NCBI RefSeq assembly: GCF_005484945.1
Contig: NZ_CP034035.1
Location: forward strand, 1,426,001 to 1,490,000
Origin: Brenneria rubrifaciens
GTDB lineage: Bacteria; Pseudomonadota; Gammaproteobacteria; Enterobacterales; Enterobacteriaceae
Length of the DNA stretch: 64,000 nucleotides
Reading direction: 5' to 3'
The translations under genes and the position numbers were made by a program. This document shows positions 40,981 through 49,946 of this stretch, piece by piece; within the stretch, counting starts at the first letter, position 1, and every line of letters starts with the position of its first letter. The notes under the pieces were generated by a model. It had not been told where the DNA came from, did not search any database, and was given only the letters and a program-made list of their open reading frames with translations.

Positions 40981-42381
40981 CTACTTACTATTGCTGATCG
41001 CATTGAACTGCGAAGTAAGGTAGCTTGCCGTGCTATCCAATTGCGACACAAGTACATCCAACTGGGTAAACTGCTTCTGGTAGCGGGCAATGGTCACGTC
41101 AATACTGTCGCTAACCTGAGTATATTGTTTTTCCAGTTTTTTCAGCGTGCTGTTGATGCCATCTTCGGAGGCTTTAATCACGCCGTCCGTGCTGTCCAGC
41201 ACCGTTTTCAGGTAGCTGCGCGTCTGGGTGGAAAAACCTGTTTCTTTGCCGTCACCGGCAAAAAACGCTTTCACGTTCGCAGGCTCCTCTTTCAGGGTTT
41301 TATCTAGTTTGGTGCCGTTGATTTCAAGCTTACCGGTCTGAAAGTTCTGGGTGATCCCCAAATCGGCCATAATGCGGATATCCCCGCTGTCGCTCTGTAA
41401 GCTGGTTAGCTGACTTTTTAACTGACTCTGAATATTGCGGACGGTGCTGTCGCCCAGCAGTGCGCCGTTGCTGGTACTCTGATCTTCGCCTGCTTCCACG
41501 GCGGTGTATTTGGTTTGTGTGGCAATGGTATCCAGCACAGCGTTATACGCATCCACCCAGGCGGTAATCGCCTCTTTCATGCCGCTGGTGTCTTGCGCGA
41601 TTTCCAGCGTTTCGGGGGTATCCGCTGTCGTGGTGCTTTGCAAAGTCAAGGTTACGCCTTCCAGCGCATCGTCAATGGTGTTGGTTTGGCGTTCAATCTC
41701 AATGCCATTTACTGAAATAATCGCGTTCTGCGCCGCCACTTTCTGCTCAATGGTGCCCAGTACGCCACTATTGTCGGTTACCGTGATTTGCCCCTCGGTG
41801 CCGGTGTTTTTCGACGTCAGCATTAAATAATAGCTATTGTCATTGGCTTTAATGATACTGGCGCTTACGCCGCCATCCGCTTTATTGATCGCGTCACGGA
41901 CATCGGTCAGCGAGGTTTTACCACCGGTAATTTGAATATCAAGACTTTCGCCGTTGGCCTGTGCAATCGTCAGAGTGGTATCACTGCTGCTCAATGCGTT
42001 GGTGGCGCTTGTGGCAACGGATGAAGTGACGGAGTGTGATTGAGCGAGCTGGCTAACACTCACATTATACACCCCCCCCACGGCAGCGCTGTCAGTTGTG
42101 GCGGTGAACGCTTTATTGGTGCTTTTTACCGATGTGCTGTTGATGGCATCAATTGAACCGGAATTGCTGGTAGCGGATTCAGGCTTTGCCAGCGCTTTAG
42201 TGGCGGTATCCAATTTATCCAGCGCGCTTTTTACCGTGCTGAAGGCGGATAATTTCGCGTTATAGCTGGTTTGCTGATCTGTTATCGGTGTCAAGCGTGC
42301 TTTCTCAGCCGTTTCCAACTGGGTCAACAGTTCGTCCAGGTTCATACCGGAGCCAACGCCTAGAGAAGAAATAGTTGCCAT
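40981..42381 (-). CDS. fliD: Filament cap protein FliD (HAP2)
   Basis: Caps the filament and promotes flagellin folding. It is 466 aa. The N-terminus is MATISSLGVGSGMNLDELLT and the C-terminal helix contains YQKQFTQLDVLVSQLDSTAS. It is transcribed from the sigma28 promoter 42425-42451, divergent from fliC. Confidence 0.95.
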   Translation of the reverse strand: MATISSLGVGSGMNLDELLTQLETAEKARLTPITDQQTSYNAKLSAFSTVKSALDKLDTATKALAKPESATSNSGSIDAINSTSVKSTNKAFTATTDSAAVGGVYNVSVSQLAQSHSVTSSVATSATNALSSSDTTLTIAQANGESLDIQITGGKTSLTDVRDAINKADGGVSASIIKANDNSYYLMLTSKNTGTEGQITVTDNSGVLGTIEQKVAAQNAIISVNGIEIERQTNTIDDALEGVTLTLQSTTTADTPETLEIAQDTSGMKEAITAWVDAYNAVLDTIATQTKYTAVEAGEDQSTSNGALLGDSTVRNIQSQLKSQLTSLQSDSGDIRIMADLGITQNFQTGKLEINGTKLDKTLKEEPANVKAFFAGDGKETGFSTQTRSYLKTVLDSTDGVIKASEDGINSTLKKLEKQYTQVSDSIDVTIARYQKQFTQLDVLVSQLDSTASYLTSQFNAISNSK

Positions 42382-42424
42382 AATAGAATCCTTAAGTTCG
42401 CTTCACGAAAAATCCATGTTAACA

Positions 42425-42451
42425 ATATCGGCAGATAATGACGGAAGTTTA
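42425..42451 (-). promoter_or_regulatory. FliA (sigma28) promoter of fliDST
   Basis: On the minus strand TAAA (42451-42448), exactly 15 nt, then GCCGATAT (42432-42425). One mismatch from consensus. It predicts a start site about 40 bp before fliD. Confidence 0.88.
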
Positions 42452-42556
42452 GTAAAAGAAAAAACCGATACAGAAATATAAGAGGGCGTGATTTGGATGT
42501 ATATAAATAGCGGAAAAGACAGTCAGATATAAAGTAAAAAAGGTGATCAAAAAAAT

Positions 42557-42583
42557 TAAAGGTTCTTTTGCATGCGCCGATAC
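42557..42583 (+). promoter_or_regulatory. FliA (sigma28) promoter of fliC
   Basis: TAAA (42557-42560), exactly 15 nt, then GCCGATAC (42576-42583). One mismatch from consensus. It predicts a leader of about 60 nt before the flagellin ATG. Confidence 0.9.
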
Positions 42584-42650
42584 AGTTTAGGACGGTGATA
42601 TAACCCGTGGGTCTAACCCGAAACCTACAATTAATTAAGGAATCATGATT

Positions 42651-43526
42651 ATGGCAGTAATTAATACTAACACCATGTCTCTGGTTACCCAGAACAACTT
42701 GAGCAAATCGCAATCTTCTCTGGCTACTGCCATTGAGCGTTTGTCTTCTGGTAAGAGCATCAACAGCGCGAAAGACAATGCGGCTGGTCAGGCGATTGCC
42801 AACCGTATGACCGCTCAGGTTAAAGGTCTGAGCCAGGCCGCTCGTAACGCCAACGACGGTATCTCTCTGACCCAGACTGCCGAAGGCAACCTGAACGAAA
42901 TCAACAACAACTTGCAACGTATTCGTGAACTGGCGGTGCAGGCTGCTAACGACACCAACAGCAGCACAGACCGTGGGTCCATCGCGACTGAAATGCAACA
43001 GCGTCTGAACGAAATCAACCGTGTAGCCAGCTCTGCATCTTTCAACGGCACCAAACTGCTTAACGGTTCTGCTTCCGGCGGCATCAGCATTCAGGTTGGC
43101 GCCAACACGGGTGCTGACGAAGTCATCACTATTGATTCCGGCGCGCTGGTTAATGCGACCACCGGAAATGGTCTGGCAAGCGGCGTAGCCTCTGGCGTTG
43201 CTGCTTTCGCAGCGGATTTAAGCGGCGCTGTCGGTGGCAGTGGTGGTTTGGCCCAGGCTATCGTTGCAGCGGTTGATACCGCTCTGCAAGAGGTTGACAC
43301 TGCACGTAGCAACCTGGGTGCGATTCAGAACCGTTTCGAATCCACCATCACCAACCTGAACAACTCTGTTAACAACCTGTCTGCCGCTCGCAGCCGTATC
43401 GAAGATGCAGACTACGCGACGGAAGTGTCCAACATGAGCCGAGCACAGATCCTGCAACAGGCTGGTACGTCTGTACTGTCTCAGGCCAACCAGGTTCCTC
43501 AGACCGTGCTGTCTCTGCTGCAATAA
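42651..43526 (+). CDS. fliC: Flagellin FliC, short form
   Basis: Filament subunit. From ATG 42651 (9 nt after AAGGA) it is 291 aa. The conserved D0/D1 N-terminus is MAVINTNTMSLVTQNNLSKS and the C-terminus ends LSQANQVPQTVLSLLQ. The outer D2/D3 region is almost absent. It is replaced by a short Gly/Ala/Ser-rich stretch (about 160-205), against 498 aa in E. coli K-12. A second ATG at 42645 lies too close to the RBS. Surface Ser/Thr residues could be modified by the glycosyltransferases encoded just downstream (inference). Confidence 0.96.
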   Translation: MAVINTNTMSLVTQNNLSKSQSSLATAIERLSSGKSINSAKDNAAGQAIANRMTAQVKGLSQAARNANDGISLTQTAEGNLNEINNNLQRIRELAVQAANDTNSSTDRGSIATEMQQRLNEINRVASSASFNGTKLLNGSASGGISIQVGANTGADEVITIDSGALVNATTGNGLASGVASGVAAFAADLSGAVGGSGGLAQAIVAAVDTALQEVDTARSNLGAIQNRFESTITNLNNSVNNLSAARSRIEDADYATEVSNMSRAQILQQAGTSVLSQANQVPQTVLSLLQ

Positions 43527-43551
43527 TCGACACCTGTCTGATTCTTCTTCA

Positions 43552-43575
43552 AACCCGGCGCCGCCGGGTTTTTTA
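43552..43575 (+). terminator. Rho-independent terminator after fliC
   Basis: AACCCGGC and GCCGGGTT form an 8-bp GC-rich stem with a 3-nt loop, followed by TTTTAATT, 25 bp after the fliC stop. Confidence 0.92.
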
Positions 43576-43636
43576 ATTCTGTTATTAGCACCGCTTTTTA
43601 CCGGGTTTTCTTCGCATCGCATCGCCCGCTTTTCTT

Positions 43637-43663
43637 TCATACTGGTTGCAATATTGCCGTTAA
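43637..43663 (+). promoter_or_regulatory. Candidate FliA promoter of the glycosyltransferase gene
   Basis: TCAT (43637-43640), exactly 15 nt, then GCCGTTAA (43656-43663). The -10 differs from GCCGATAA at one base; the -35 is weak. It lies 21 bp before the ATG of the large glycosyltransferase gene and downstream of the fliC terminator, so it would give separate late expression. Confidence 0.35.
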
Positions 43664-43684
43664 TCCACCCGAAGGTATGGCGCT

Positions 43685-46600
43685 ATGCCGCATGTTTATC
43701 TTTCCACGTTGCAGTTAACCGATTATTCCGATGAGGCGCTGGCGACGCGAGACGTCATTGACGCGTTTCTGGCTCGGGGCTGGCAAGTGGATGTCTATGC
43801 CCACCGCTACGCGTCTCCGCTGAAAGACGAGTTTGAACTTCAGTATGGCGATGCGCCTTTATGGATTAGCGATGATGTGGAACATCAGTGCGCCGATGCG
43901 TACGATTTGCTTTGGTTGCAGTATGGCGCGCTTAGCCCGGCGCTGCTGACGCGCCTGTTGAATGGCGGTATGTCCAGCCGGATGCTGTTCAATCACCTGG
44001 CGGTGCAAACCCGGGAAGAGATGCCGGCAGACGTGCAATGTGAAAATCGGTTGGCTGACAAGGTGCTGGTCAGCGTGTCAGGCATGAAAGACCATCTGCG
44101 CGACGGCGGTATCAATGACGCACTGATAAATCTATTTGCCAATCCGGTGCCTGAACGCTATTTCGTTTCGTGGCGGCCTAATGAAACGCCGGTATTAAAG
44201 AAACTGCTGCTTGTGGTGGATCGTCTGGATAACCATTTCGTTATGTTGGCGCAAGCGTTACAGGCACAGGGAATGCAATGCGACATAAAAGGGCGTGAGC
44301 AGGCAATGCCCGAACTGCCCGCCTTATGGGGTGAATACGATGCGGTTATCGCCAATGGCCGAATAGCGCAATATGCCTTGTGTGCGGGCATTCCGGTATA
44401 TTTGTATCGCGGCCAGGGGTTTCTGGGTTATTTGGGAACAGGGCGATGGGAGCCTGACCTGTTTCGTGCGCATCATCGAGAGCGTGACTTATCCGCCAAT
44501 GACGCGGTACGGGAAATTGTCGACGGGTATACGGACGCGCTGGCGTCGGCACGGCGGTCAGCGGGAGAATATGCTGTCAATCGCCGCCTGCCGGAACAAC
44601 TTACTTCACTGCTTGAAAGCCTTGCCGCTCCGTCTCTCAAGACGATTTCCGATCAGGAGTGGCAGCGTTTAACTCTGCATAACCAGACGCTACTCGATAA
44701 AACCAAACCAGCCTATTCCGTCGGCAAATGGTTGGATGAACGTCAGATCACGCCGGCCCGCCGCGCACTTTTACAGGCTTATATTCATAATCAGCCGGAA
44801 CTTGGCCAGACGGCGATCGCGATAGTGGCGGGGGATGGCGAGCCGTCCGCGGCGATCGTCAACACCTGGCAAAGCGTGCGCGAACTCTGGCAACCCGCCA
44901 GTGAAGTGTATTTGATCGCGACGCAATGTCCGGCGGAGATGTCGGGCGATGTGAACTGGCTGCCGACGGATAACAGCGGTGTTTCTCAGGTGAACAGGCT
45001 GATTGAGCAGACCGCCGCTTCGTTTCTTTTGATCTTGCATGCCGGCGATCGGCTTCTACCCCAGACATTGCTGTTGCTGACCGAATATCGGCTACGCCAT
45101 GAGCAGGCGCAGGTGTTCTATATGGACGAGGCGCACCGGCAGGAAGGCGAGGTGATGAACCCGGTATTGAAACCTGCCTGTAATATCGATATGTTGCGCA
45201 GTTATCCTTACATCGGACGCAATCTGGCGCTAAGCGTTGACAGTCTGCGCCGCGCTCAGGGAATTGATGTGCAACTGGGTATGTCTGGTGTGTTCGATAG
45301 CGTATGGCAAGTCATCGAACAGGCCGGACCACAAGCGGTGGCCCATATCCCCGACGTGTTGATCTACACCAGTAACAGCCTGTATGACTGGTTGTCCTGC
45401 GCCGAGCTATCCCTTGTCTACCCTCGAATACTGGCTCGCCATCTGGCCCGCTGCCAGATCCAGGGAACGATTGAGCCGGGCAAAAGTGCGGGAACCTGGC
45501 GCATTCAATATCAGCATGATTCGCAGCCCTTGGTTTCAATCATCATTCCAACTCGCGACCATCTGGTGCTGCTTACCGACTGCGTAGAAAGCCTGATGGA
45601 GAAAACACAGTATTGCCGCTATGAACTGCTGCTGGTGGATAACGGTTCTACTGAGCCGGGCGCCTGCCAGTTTTTGCAGCGTCTGGCCGAGATGGAGTTG
45701 GCCCAGATACGGGTACTGCAATGGCATGAGACATTCAATTTTTCCGCCATCAATAATTATGCGGCGGCGCAAGCGCATGGCGACGTGTTGCTGTTTTTGA
45801 ATAACGACACGGTGATACTGAATGGCGAGTGGTTGCAAGCGTTGCTGCAACATGCTTTGCGACCGGAGGTCGGCATTGTCGGCGCCAAAATGACCTTTGA
45901 GGATGGGCGCATCCAGCATGGGGGGATGGTGATGGGGCTGAACGGCAGCGCCGGGATCGCCTTTCAGGGATTGGACGCAGAGGCGTCCGGCTATATGCGG
46001 CTTTTGCAGGTAACACATGATTCTGGCGCCGTCAGCGCTGCCTGCATGATGATGCGTCGCGACGTGTTCGATGAATTAGGCGGTTTTGATGCGGAGCAAT
46101 TTCCTGACTACTTCGGGGATGTCGATCTGTCCTTGAAAGCGCAGCAACAGGGCTATCTAACGGTATGGACGCCCGACGCGCATCTCCGTCATATGGGCGG
46201 CGCCTCTCGTCTGTTGGCGCGTTTTGGGGTATCCGCTCTGCCCCAAAATCAGGACATTGAGCCCTTGTATCAGCAGTGGTTCCCGCAATTGGTGGACGAC
46301 CCTCATTATCACCCGGCTTTTGGCCGGAACGCGCCGGGGTTTGGCCTGGCGCCGGATATGGCGCGGTGCCAGCTTCCCTTGCCCGGTCGCCCCTTGCCGG
46401 TGGTGTTGGCGAATCACGCGGACTGGCAGGGTTGCGGTCATTATCGAGTGATGTTCCCGTTCCAGGCGTTGGAGCAGGAAATGCAGATAGAAGGCGGTTT
46501 GAAGCATGGCATGGCGGACGTGCTGGATGTGGCGCGCCTCTCGCCGGATGTGATTATTGCTCAGTTGGCTTATGGTCCGCATATGCCGCAGGTCGTAAAA

Positions 46601-47368
46601 AAATACCGTCAGTATACCCATGCGCAGATTGTGGCGGAATTTGATGATTACATCCTGAACATTCCGATTAACAGCGGTAATAGAAAAAACTTTTTGCAGG
46701 AGCGTATTAAGAATTTTCGTCGCGCATTAGAGTCTGTTGACTGGGTGGTGGTTTCCACGCCTGCATTGGCGGACGCGTATTCTGCTTATCATTCGGATAT
46801 TCGCGTTGCCCACAACCGATTGCCGGTTTCATGGTGGAAAGGATTGACCAGCCAGCGTCGGCAGGGGCGTAAACCGCGGATAGGCTGGGCAGGGGGCAGC
46901 AGCCATCGGGGGGACTTAATGTTGCTGCGCTCGGTGATTAAAGCGTTGGAAAATGAGGTGGAATGGGTGTTTATGGGGATGAAACCTGAAGGCATTAAAT
47001 GCGAGTTTCATGCCGGAGTTCCCATTGAATATTACCCGCAAAAAACCGCCAGCCTTAATTTGGATCTGGCGCTGGTGCCACTGGAATATAACCCGTTTAA
47101 CGAGTGCAAAAGTAATTTGCGTCTGCTGGAACTGGGCGCCTGCGGTATTCCAGTGATTTGTACCGATATCGAACCTTATCGTTGTGGTTTGCCTGTTACA
47201 CGCGTGAATAATCGATTTAAAGACTGGATGGAAGCAATTCGTATGCATCTGGCGGATATGGATGAGAGTGCAAAAATGGGCGATCAATTGCGCGAAGCGG
47301 TTTATCGCGACTGGATGCTGGAAGGGGACGGGTTGACGGATTGGGTGAAAGCCTGGTTACCCGCATGA
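43685..47368 (+). CDS. Large multidomain glycosyltransferase, probable flagellin modification
   Basis: 1227-aa protein with several glycosyltransferase-like parts. Residues about 1-345 look GT4-like (TRDVIDAFLARGWQVDVYAH). About 365-600 is a degenerate GT2-like part (LILHAGDRLLPQTL). About 615-870 is a full GT2 domain with PLVSIIIPTRDHLVLLTDCV, the acidic metal motif FLNNDT and DYFGDVDLSLKAQQQG. About 905-1227 is GT4-like (GCGHYRVMFPF, RIGWAGGSSHRGDL, LLELGACGIPVICTD). No signal peptide or membrane helix is evident, so it is probably cytoplasmic. Its position right after fliC suggests flagellin glycosylation, as in other plant pathogens. A surface polysaccharide role is possible. Sugar and site are unknown. 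Confidence 0.85.
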   Translation: MPHVYLSTLQLTDYSDEALATRDVIDAFLARGWQVDVYAHRYASPLKDEFELQYGDAPLWISDDVEHQCADAYDLLWLQYGALSPALLTRLLNGGMSSRMLFNHLAVQTREEMPADVQCENRLADKVLVSVSGMKDHLRDGGINDALINLFANPVPERYFVSWRPNETPVLKKLLLVVDRLDNHFVMLAQALQAQGMQCDIKGREQAMPELPALWGEYDAVIANGRIAQYALCAGIPVYLYRGQGFLGYLGTGRWEPDLFRAHHRERDLSANDAVREIVDGYTDALASARRSAGEYAVNRRLPEQLTSLLESLAAPSLKTISDQEWQRLTLHNQTLLDKTKPAYSVGKWLDERQITPARRALLQAYIHNQPELGQTAIAIVAGDGEPSAAIVNTWQSVRELWQPASEVYLIATQCPAEMSGDVNWLPTDNSGVSQVNRLIEQTAASFLLILHAGDRLLPQTLLLLTEYRLRHEQAQVFYMDEAHRQEGEVMNPVLKPACNIDMLRSYPYIGRNLALSVDSLRRAQGIDVQLGMSGVFDSVWQVIEQAGPQAVAHIPDVLIYTSNSLYDWLSCAELSLVYPRILARHLARCQIQGTIEPGKSAGTWRIQYQHDSQPLVSIIIPTRDHLVLLTDCVESLMEKTQYCRYELLLVDNGSTEPGACQFLQRLAEMELAQIRVLQWHETFNFSAINNYAAAQAHGDVLLFLNNDTVILNGEWLQALLQHALRPEVGIVGAKMTFEDGRIQHGGMVMGLNGSAGIAFQGLDAEASGYMRLLQVTHDSGAVSAACMMMRRDVFDELGGFDAEQFPDYFGDVDLSLKAQQQGYLTVWTPDAHLRHMGGASRLLARFGVSALPQNQDIEPLYQQWFPQLVDDPHYHPAFGRNAPGFGLAPDMARCQLPLPGRPLPVVLANHADWQGCGHYRVMFPFQALEQEMQIEGGLKHGMADVLDVARLSPDVIIAQLAYGPHMPQVVKKYRQYTHAQIVAEFDDYILNIPINSGNRKNFLQERIKNFRRALESVDWVVVSTPALADAYSAYHSDIRVAHNRLPVSWWKGLTSQRRQGRKPRIGWAGGSSHRGDLMLLRSVIKALENEVEWVFMGMKPEGIKCEFHAGVPIEYYPQKTASLNLDLALVPLEYNPFNECKSNLRLLELGACGIPVICTDIEPYRCGLPVTRVNNRFKDWMEAIRMHLADMDESAKMGDQLREAVYRDWMLEGDGLTDWVKAWLPA

Positions 47369-47389
47369 TATTGGCGTAAAGGTATTCTT

Positions 47390-48211
47390 ATGATTAATGG
47401 AAAGAAAATTGGCGTTGGCATCGTGACCTACAACAGACCGGAGAGTCTGCTGCGGTTGTATCAATCTTTGCCGTTCGACGTGATTGATGAATTTGTCATC
47501 ATTAATGATGGAAATGATTTTTCCCAGTTCGACGCAATAACGCACACTATCATCAAGAATGATGTCAATCTGGGCGTGGGAAAGAGTAAGAATAAAGCGT
47601 TGCAATACTTGCTTGATAAAAAAGTGGATCACTTTTTTATCATTGAAGATGATATCTATATAAAAGATAAGCGTGTATTTGAACAATATATCTTTATTTC
47701 CAAAGTGACCGGCATTCAGCATCTTAACTTTAGTCAGCATGGTCATAGCAATCATGATGAGAGTTACGTGCCGACACCCAATCTGGTGGCAACGTACAAA
47801 GAGTGTCAATTGCCGCTATTCGGTTTTTGTGTCGGGGCGTTCTCCTATTATTCGCTTCAGTGTCTGAAGAAAATTGGCTTAATGGATGAAAACTATTACA
47901 ACGCCATGGAGCATGTCGACCATACGGTTTTAGCCTATAAAGCGGGAATGCATCCACCTTTCGGTTATTTTGCCGACATTCCCGATTCTGAAAAATATTT
48001 AGGTGACGATGACTGGAGTGAGAAACAGTCAACGATATGCAGTAAAGATAACTATGAAAATGTAAGAAATACAGCAATCAACTATTTTATAAAAAAACAC
48101 GGCTGTTCACCTATCGATTTCATGGAGCAGGATCAGGCTAAGGTCATCGCGATGCTTAAGACCATAAAAAGCAAATACGCAAAAGTAAGTTTATTTACTT
48201 ATAAACGTTAG
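47390..48211 (+). CDS. Family 2 glycosyltransferase
   Basis: 273-aa single-domain GT2-type enzyme. The nucleotide-sugar fold start is IGVGIVTYNRPESLLRLYQS and the acidic metal-binding motif is FFIIEDDIYI (near 85-95). A candidate acceptor-side motif is MEHVDHTVLAYKAG. It lies 21 bp after the large glycosyltransferase gene on the same strand, so probably one transcript. It may add or extend a glycan on flagellin. Substrate unknown. Confidence 0.82.
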   Translation: MINGKKIGVGIVTYNRPESLLRLYQSLPFDVIDEFVIINDGNDFSQFDAITHTIIKNDVNLGVGKSKNKALQYLLDKKVDHFFIIEDDIYIKDKRVFEQYIFISKVTGIQHLNFSQHGHSNHDESYVPTPNLVATYKECQLPLFGFCVGAFSYYSLQCLKKIGLMDENYYNAMEHVDHTVLAYKAGMHPPFGYFADIPDSEKYLGDDDWSEKQSTICSKDNYENVRNTAINYFIKKHGCSPIDFMEQDQAKVIAMLKTIKSKYAKVSLFTYKR

Positions 48212-48259
48212 CAAAAATTCATTAATTTCTCGTTATTGGCAAAACAGAAAAGGGTTACC

Positions 48260-48282
48260 GGGTGACCGCTCAATGGTCGCCC
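48260..48282. terminator. Stem-loop between convergent glycosyltransferase genes
   Basis: GGGTGACC (48260-48267) and GGTCGCCC (48275-48282) form an 8-pair stem with a 7-nt loop. No T run adjoins either side, so terminator function is uncertain. Confidence 0.35.
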
Positions 48283-48366
48283 ATGTCAAAAACCGACGGG
48301 TAGACCCATCATGGCCTGAATCTAATCTGGGCCGCATCTCCGAACACCGCAAAACAACAGCGGTGC

Positions 48367-49464
48367 CTAACCTTGTTTGCCGATCCTTGTAATGCCGTCG
48401 AGCGCAGGCTTGAAATTATCGCATTTCTGGTAAAACGCCATGGCGTCCTTCAGCATCCCTGAACACTCCAGTATGACGCCAATATTATAATTTGCTTTAT
48501 AATTATTTACGCCTTCGCTGCGACCCGGCGGCATCTGTGTACATGATAAAAAGATATTTATCGCTTGTTGAAGATCGCCATTATTCATCAATATCAGCGC
48601 CTTCAGGAAGCTAAAGTCTGTTGAATGGCAATATTTTTCATACTCCAGAACGGTTAGTGCTTGTTTGTATTCACCAAGATTAATCAGCGCATAGCCGTAA
48701 CCTTCTATTAACTGCTCATTATATTCATAGGAGAAATCCGTCTGGTAGCCAAGTGCCGTACTGAAACTTTCTGAGGCCGATAAATAGTCTTTTGCCAGAT
48801 AATAACTCTTGCCTAACTGATAATGCAGATAAGGATCGGTGGGGTTGCCATCGATTGCGGTTCGTAGCAGCGTAATATTTCTGACGATTTTATCTTTGTT
48901 GAGCAGAATTTCCGTTTGATAGCCGACATGGTTCAGACTAATCGGCACGTAAAAGCGGTTGACCGGCGTAGCGGCGTTTCTGGCGTTAACTTGTTCGTGG
49001 ATAATGCCGCGGTATTCATAAAGCGTTTTCCTGAATAGTCGGCCAATTCGCTCTCTGATGATACCGCCGCCGTTTGGGTCATCGATATAATCGACTCTTT
49101 CCACTCTTCCTATGCCTGTGGGATGAGCATCAATAAGTGTTGATAAAGCCGGTAAATCGATAAAAGACAATACTTCATCAGCATCAACAATTAGCACCCA
49201 ATCATACTTCGCAAAAGAAAGGGAGAAATTTCTGGCCGCGGAGAAATCGGCTATCCATTGGAAATCATAAATTTTATTGGTGAAACGCGCGGCAATTTCT
49301 TTGGAGCAGTCGGTTGATCCGGTATCAACGACGACAATATCATCGAAATATTGAGCAAGGGCGTGGAGTGAATTTTCCAGGTGCTGAGCCTCATCTTTAA
49401 CGATCATGCAAACGGATATCATGATAGCGTCGTTAATGATGGCGGAGTTTTGAAGATTTTGCAT
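48367..49464 (-). CDS. Glycosyltransferase family 2 with TPR-like repeats
   Basis: 365-aa protein. The N-terminal GT2 domain (about 15-200) has ISVCMIVKDEAQHLENSLHA, DTGSTDCSKEIA and the metal motif LIVDADEVL. The C-terminal half (about 210-360) holds TPR-like helical repeats (YLHYQLGKSYYLAKDYLSAS). The architecture is like SunS-type and other protein or peptide glycosyltransferases, which fits modification of a protein such as flagellin. It faces the two other glycosyltransferase genes and is divergent from fliA. An in-frame ATG 14 codons in (before ISVCMIV) is an alternative start. Confidence 0.82.
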   Translation of the reverse strand: MQNLQNSAIINDAIMISVCMIVKDEAQHLENSLHALAQYFDDIVVVDTGSTDCSKEIAARFTNKIYDFQWIADFSAARNFSLSFAKYDWVLIVDADEVLSFIDLPALSTLIDAHPTGIGRVERVDYIDDPNGGGIIRERIGRLFRKTLYEYRGIIHEQVNARNAATPVNRFYVPISLNHVGYQTEILLNKDKIVRNITLLRTAIDGNPTDPYLHYQLGKSYYLAKDYLSASESFSTALGYQTDFSYEYNEQLIEGYGYALINLGEYKQALTVLEYEKYCHSTDFSFLKALILMNNGDLQQAINIFLSCTQMPPGRSEGVNNYKANYNIGVILECSGMLKDAMAFYQKCDNFKPALDGITRIGKQG

Positions 49465-49946
49465 AGTAGCTATACCTAAAATGGAGTTGACGCTGGAGAT
49501 GCAGCCTATGCATAAGCGTACTGCGTGTTATTAGCAAACTCATTTCCCAGCGCTCGGCTATTCATCATATCGTAAATCCTGACAAGAGGACTCGTTACGA
49601 TTTGAAATGTTTTGCGTCCGTCTTGACCAGAATCGCCATCTTCCCATTGGGGATTTTATTCGTTATCGACGTGCAACTCATTCGGATGTTGTCGAGAGCT
49701 TGCGTGTATCGACGTCGTTGCAGAGAATGTCAGGAACGTTGTAAGGTGCCGTTCCCATCGCTGGATTTGACCGTGTTTCAGGATGAGAAAGTTAAAGCCT
49801 ATCATCGGGTTTGTGCCGTCTATTCCCACCTGTAGGATTCTCGTATCCCAAATAACCCCCCTTTTACGCGCCTATTCATGCAATTGGCGACTCTAAGCAA
49901 AAGCATAATAGTGTCGATAACATTAGCATCGTAGGTATTTGTCACT
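49465..49946. promoter_or_regulatory. Glycosyltransferase/fliA divergent control region
   Basis: 482 bp. The fliA-proximal part holds an FlhD4C2-like arrangement (AAATAACC 49850-49857, 12-nt spacer, GCCTATTCATGCAATT from 49870) and the sigma28 promoter 49894-49920. Small open frames around 49600-49835 have no recognised homologue and poor starts. Confidence 0.5.
49894..49920 (+). promoter_or_regulatory. FliA (sigma28) autoregulatory promoter of fliA
   Basis: TAAG (49894-49897), exactly 15 nt, then GTCGATAA (49913-49920). Enteric fliA genes carry a class III promoter with the same GTCGATAA -10. The start would fall about 20 bp before the GTG codon. Confidence 0.8.

Noticed and set aside
42360..42998. 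212-codon minus-strand frame across the fliD-fliC gap
   Set aside because: Antisense to the start of fliC and covering both sigma28 promoters; composition is not protein-like.
49602..49835. 77-codon frame upstream of fliA
   Set aside because: TTG start without a good RBS, odd Cys/Arg-rich composition and overlap with other small frames; no family recognised.
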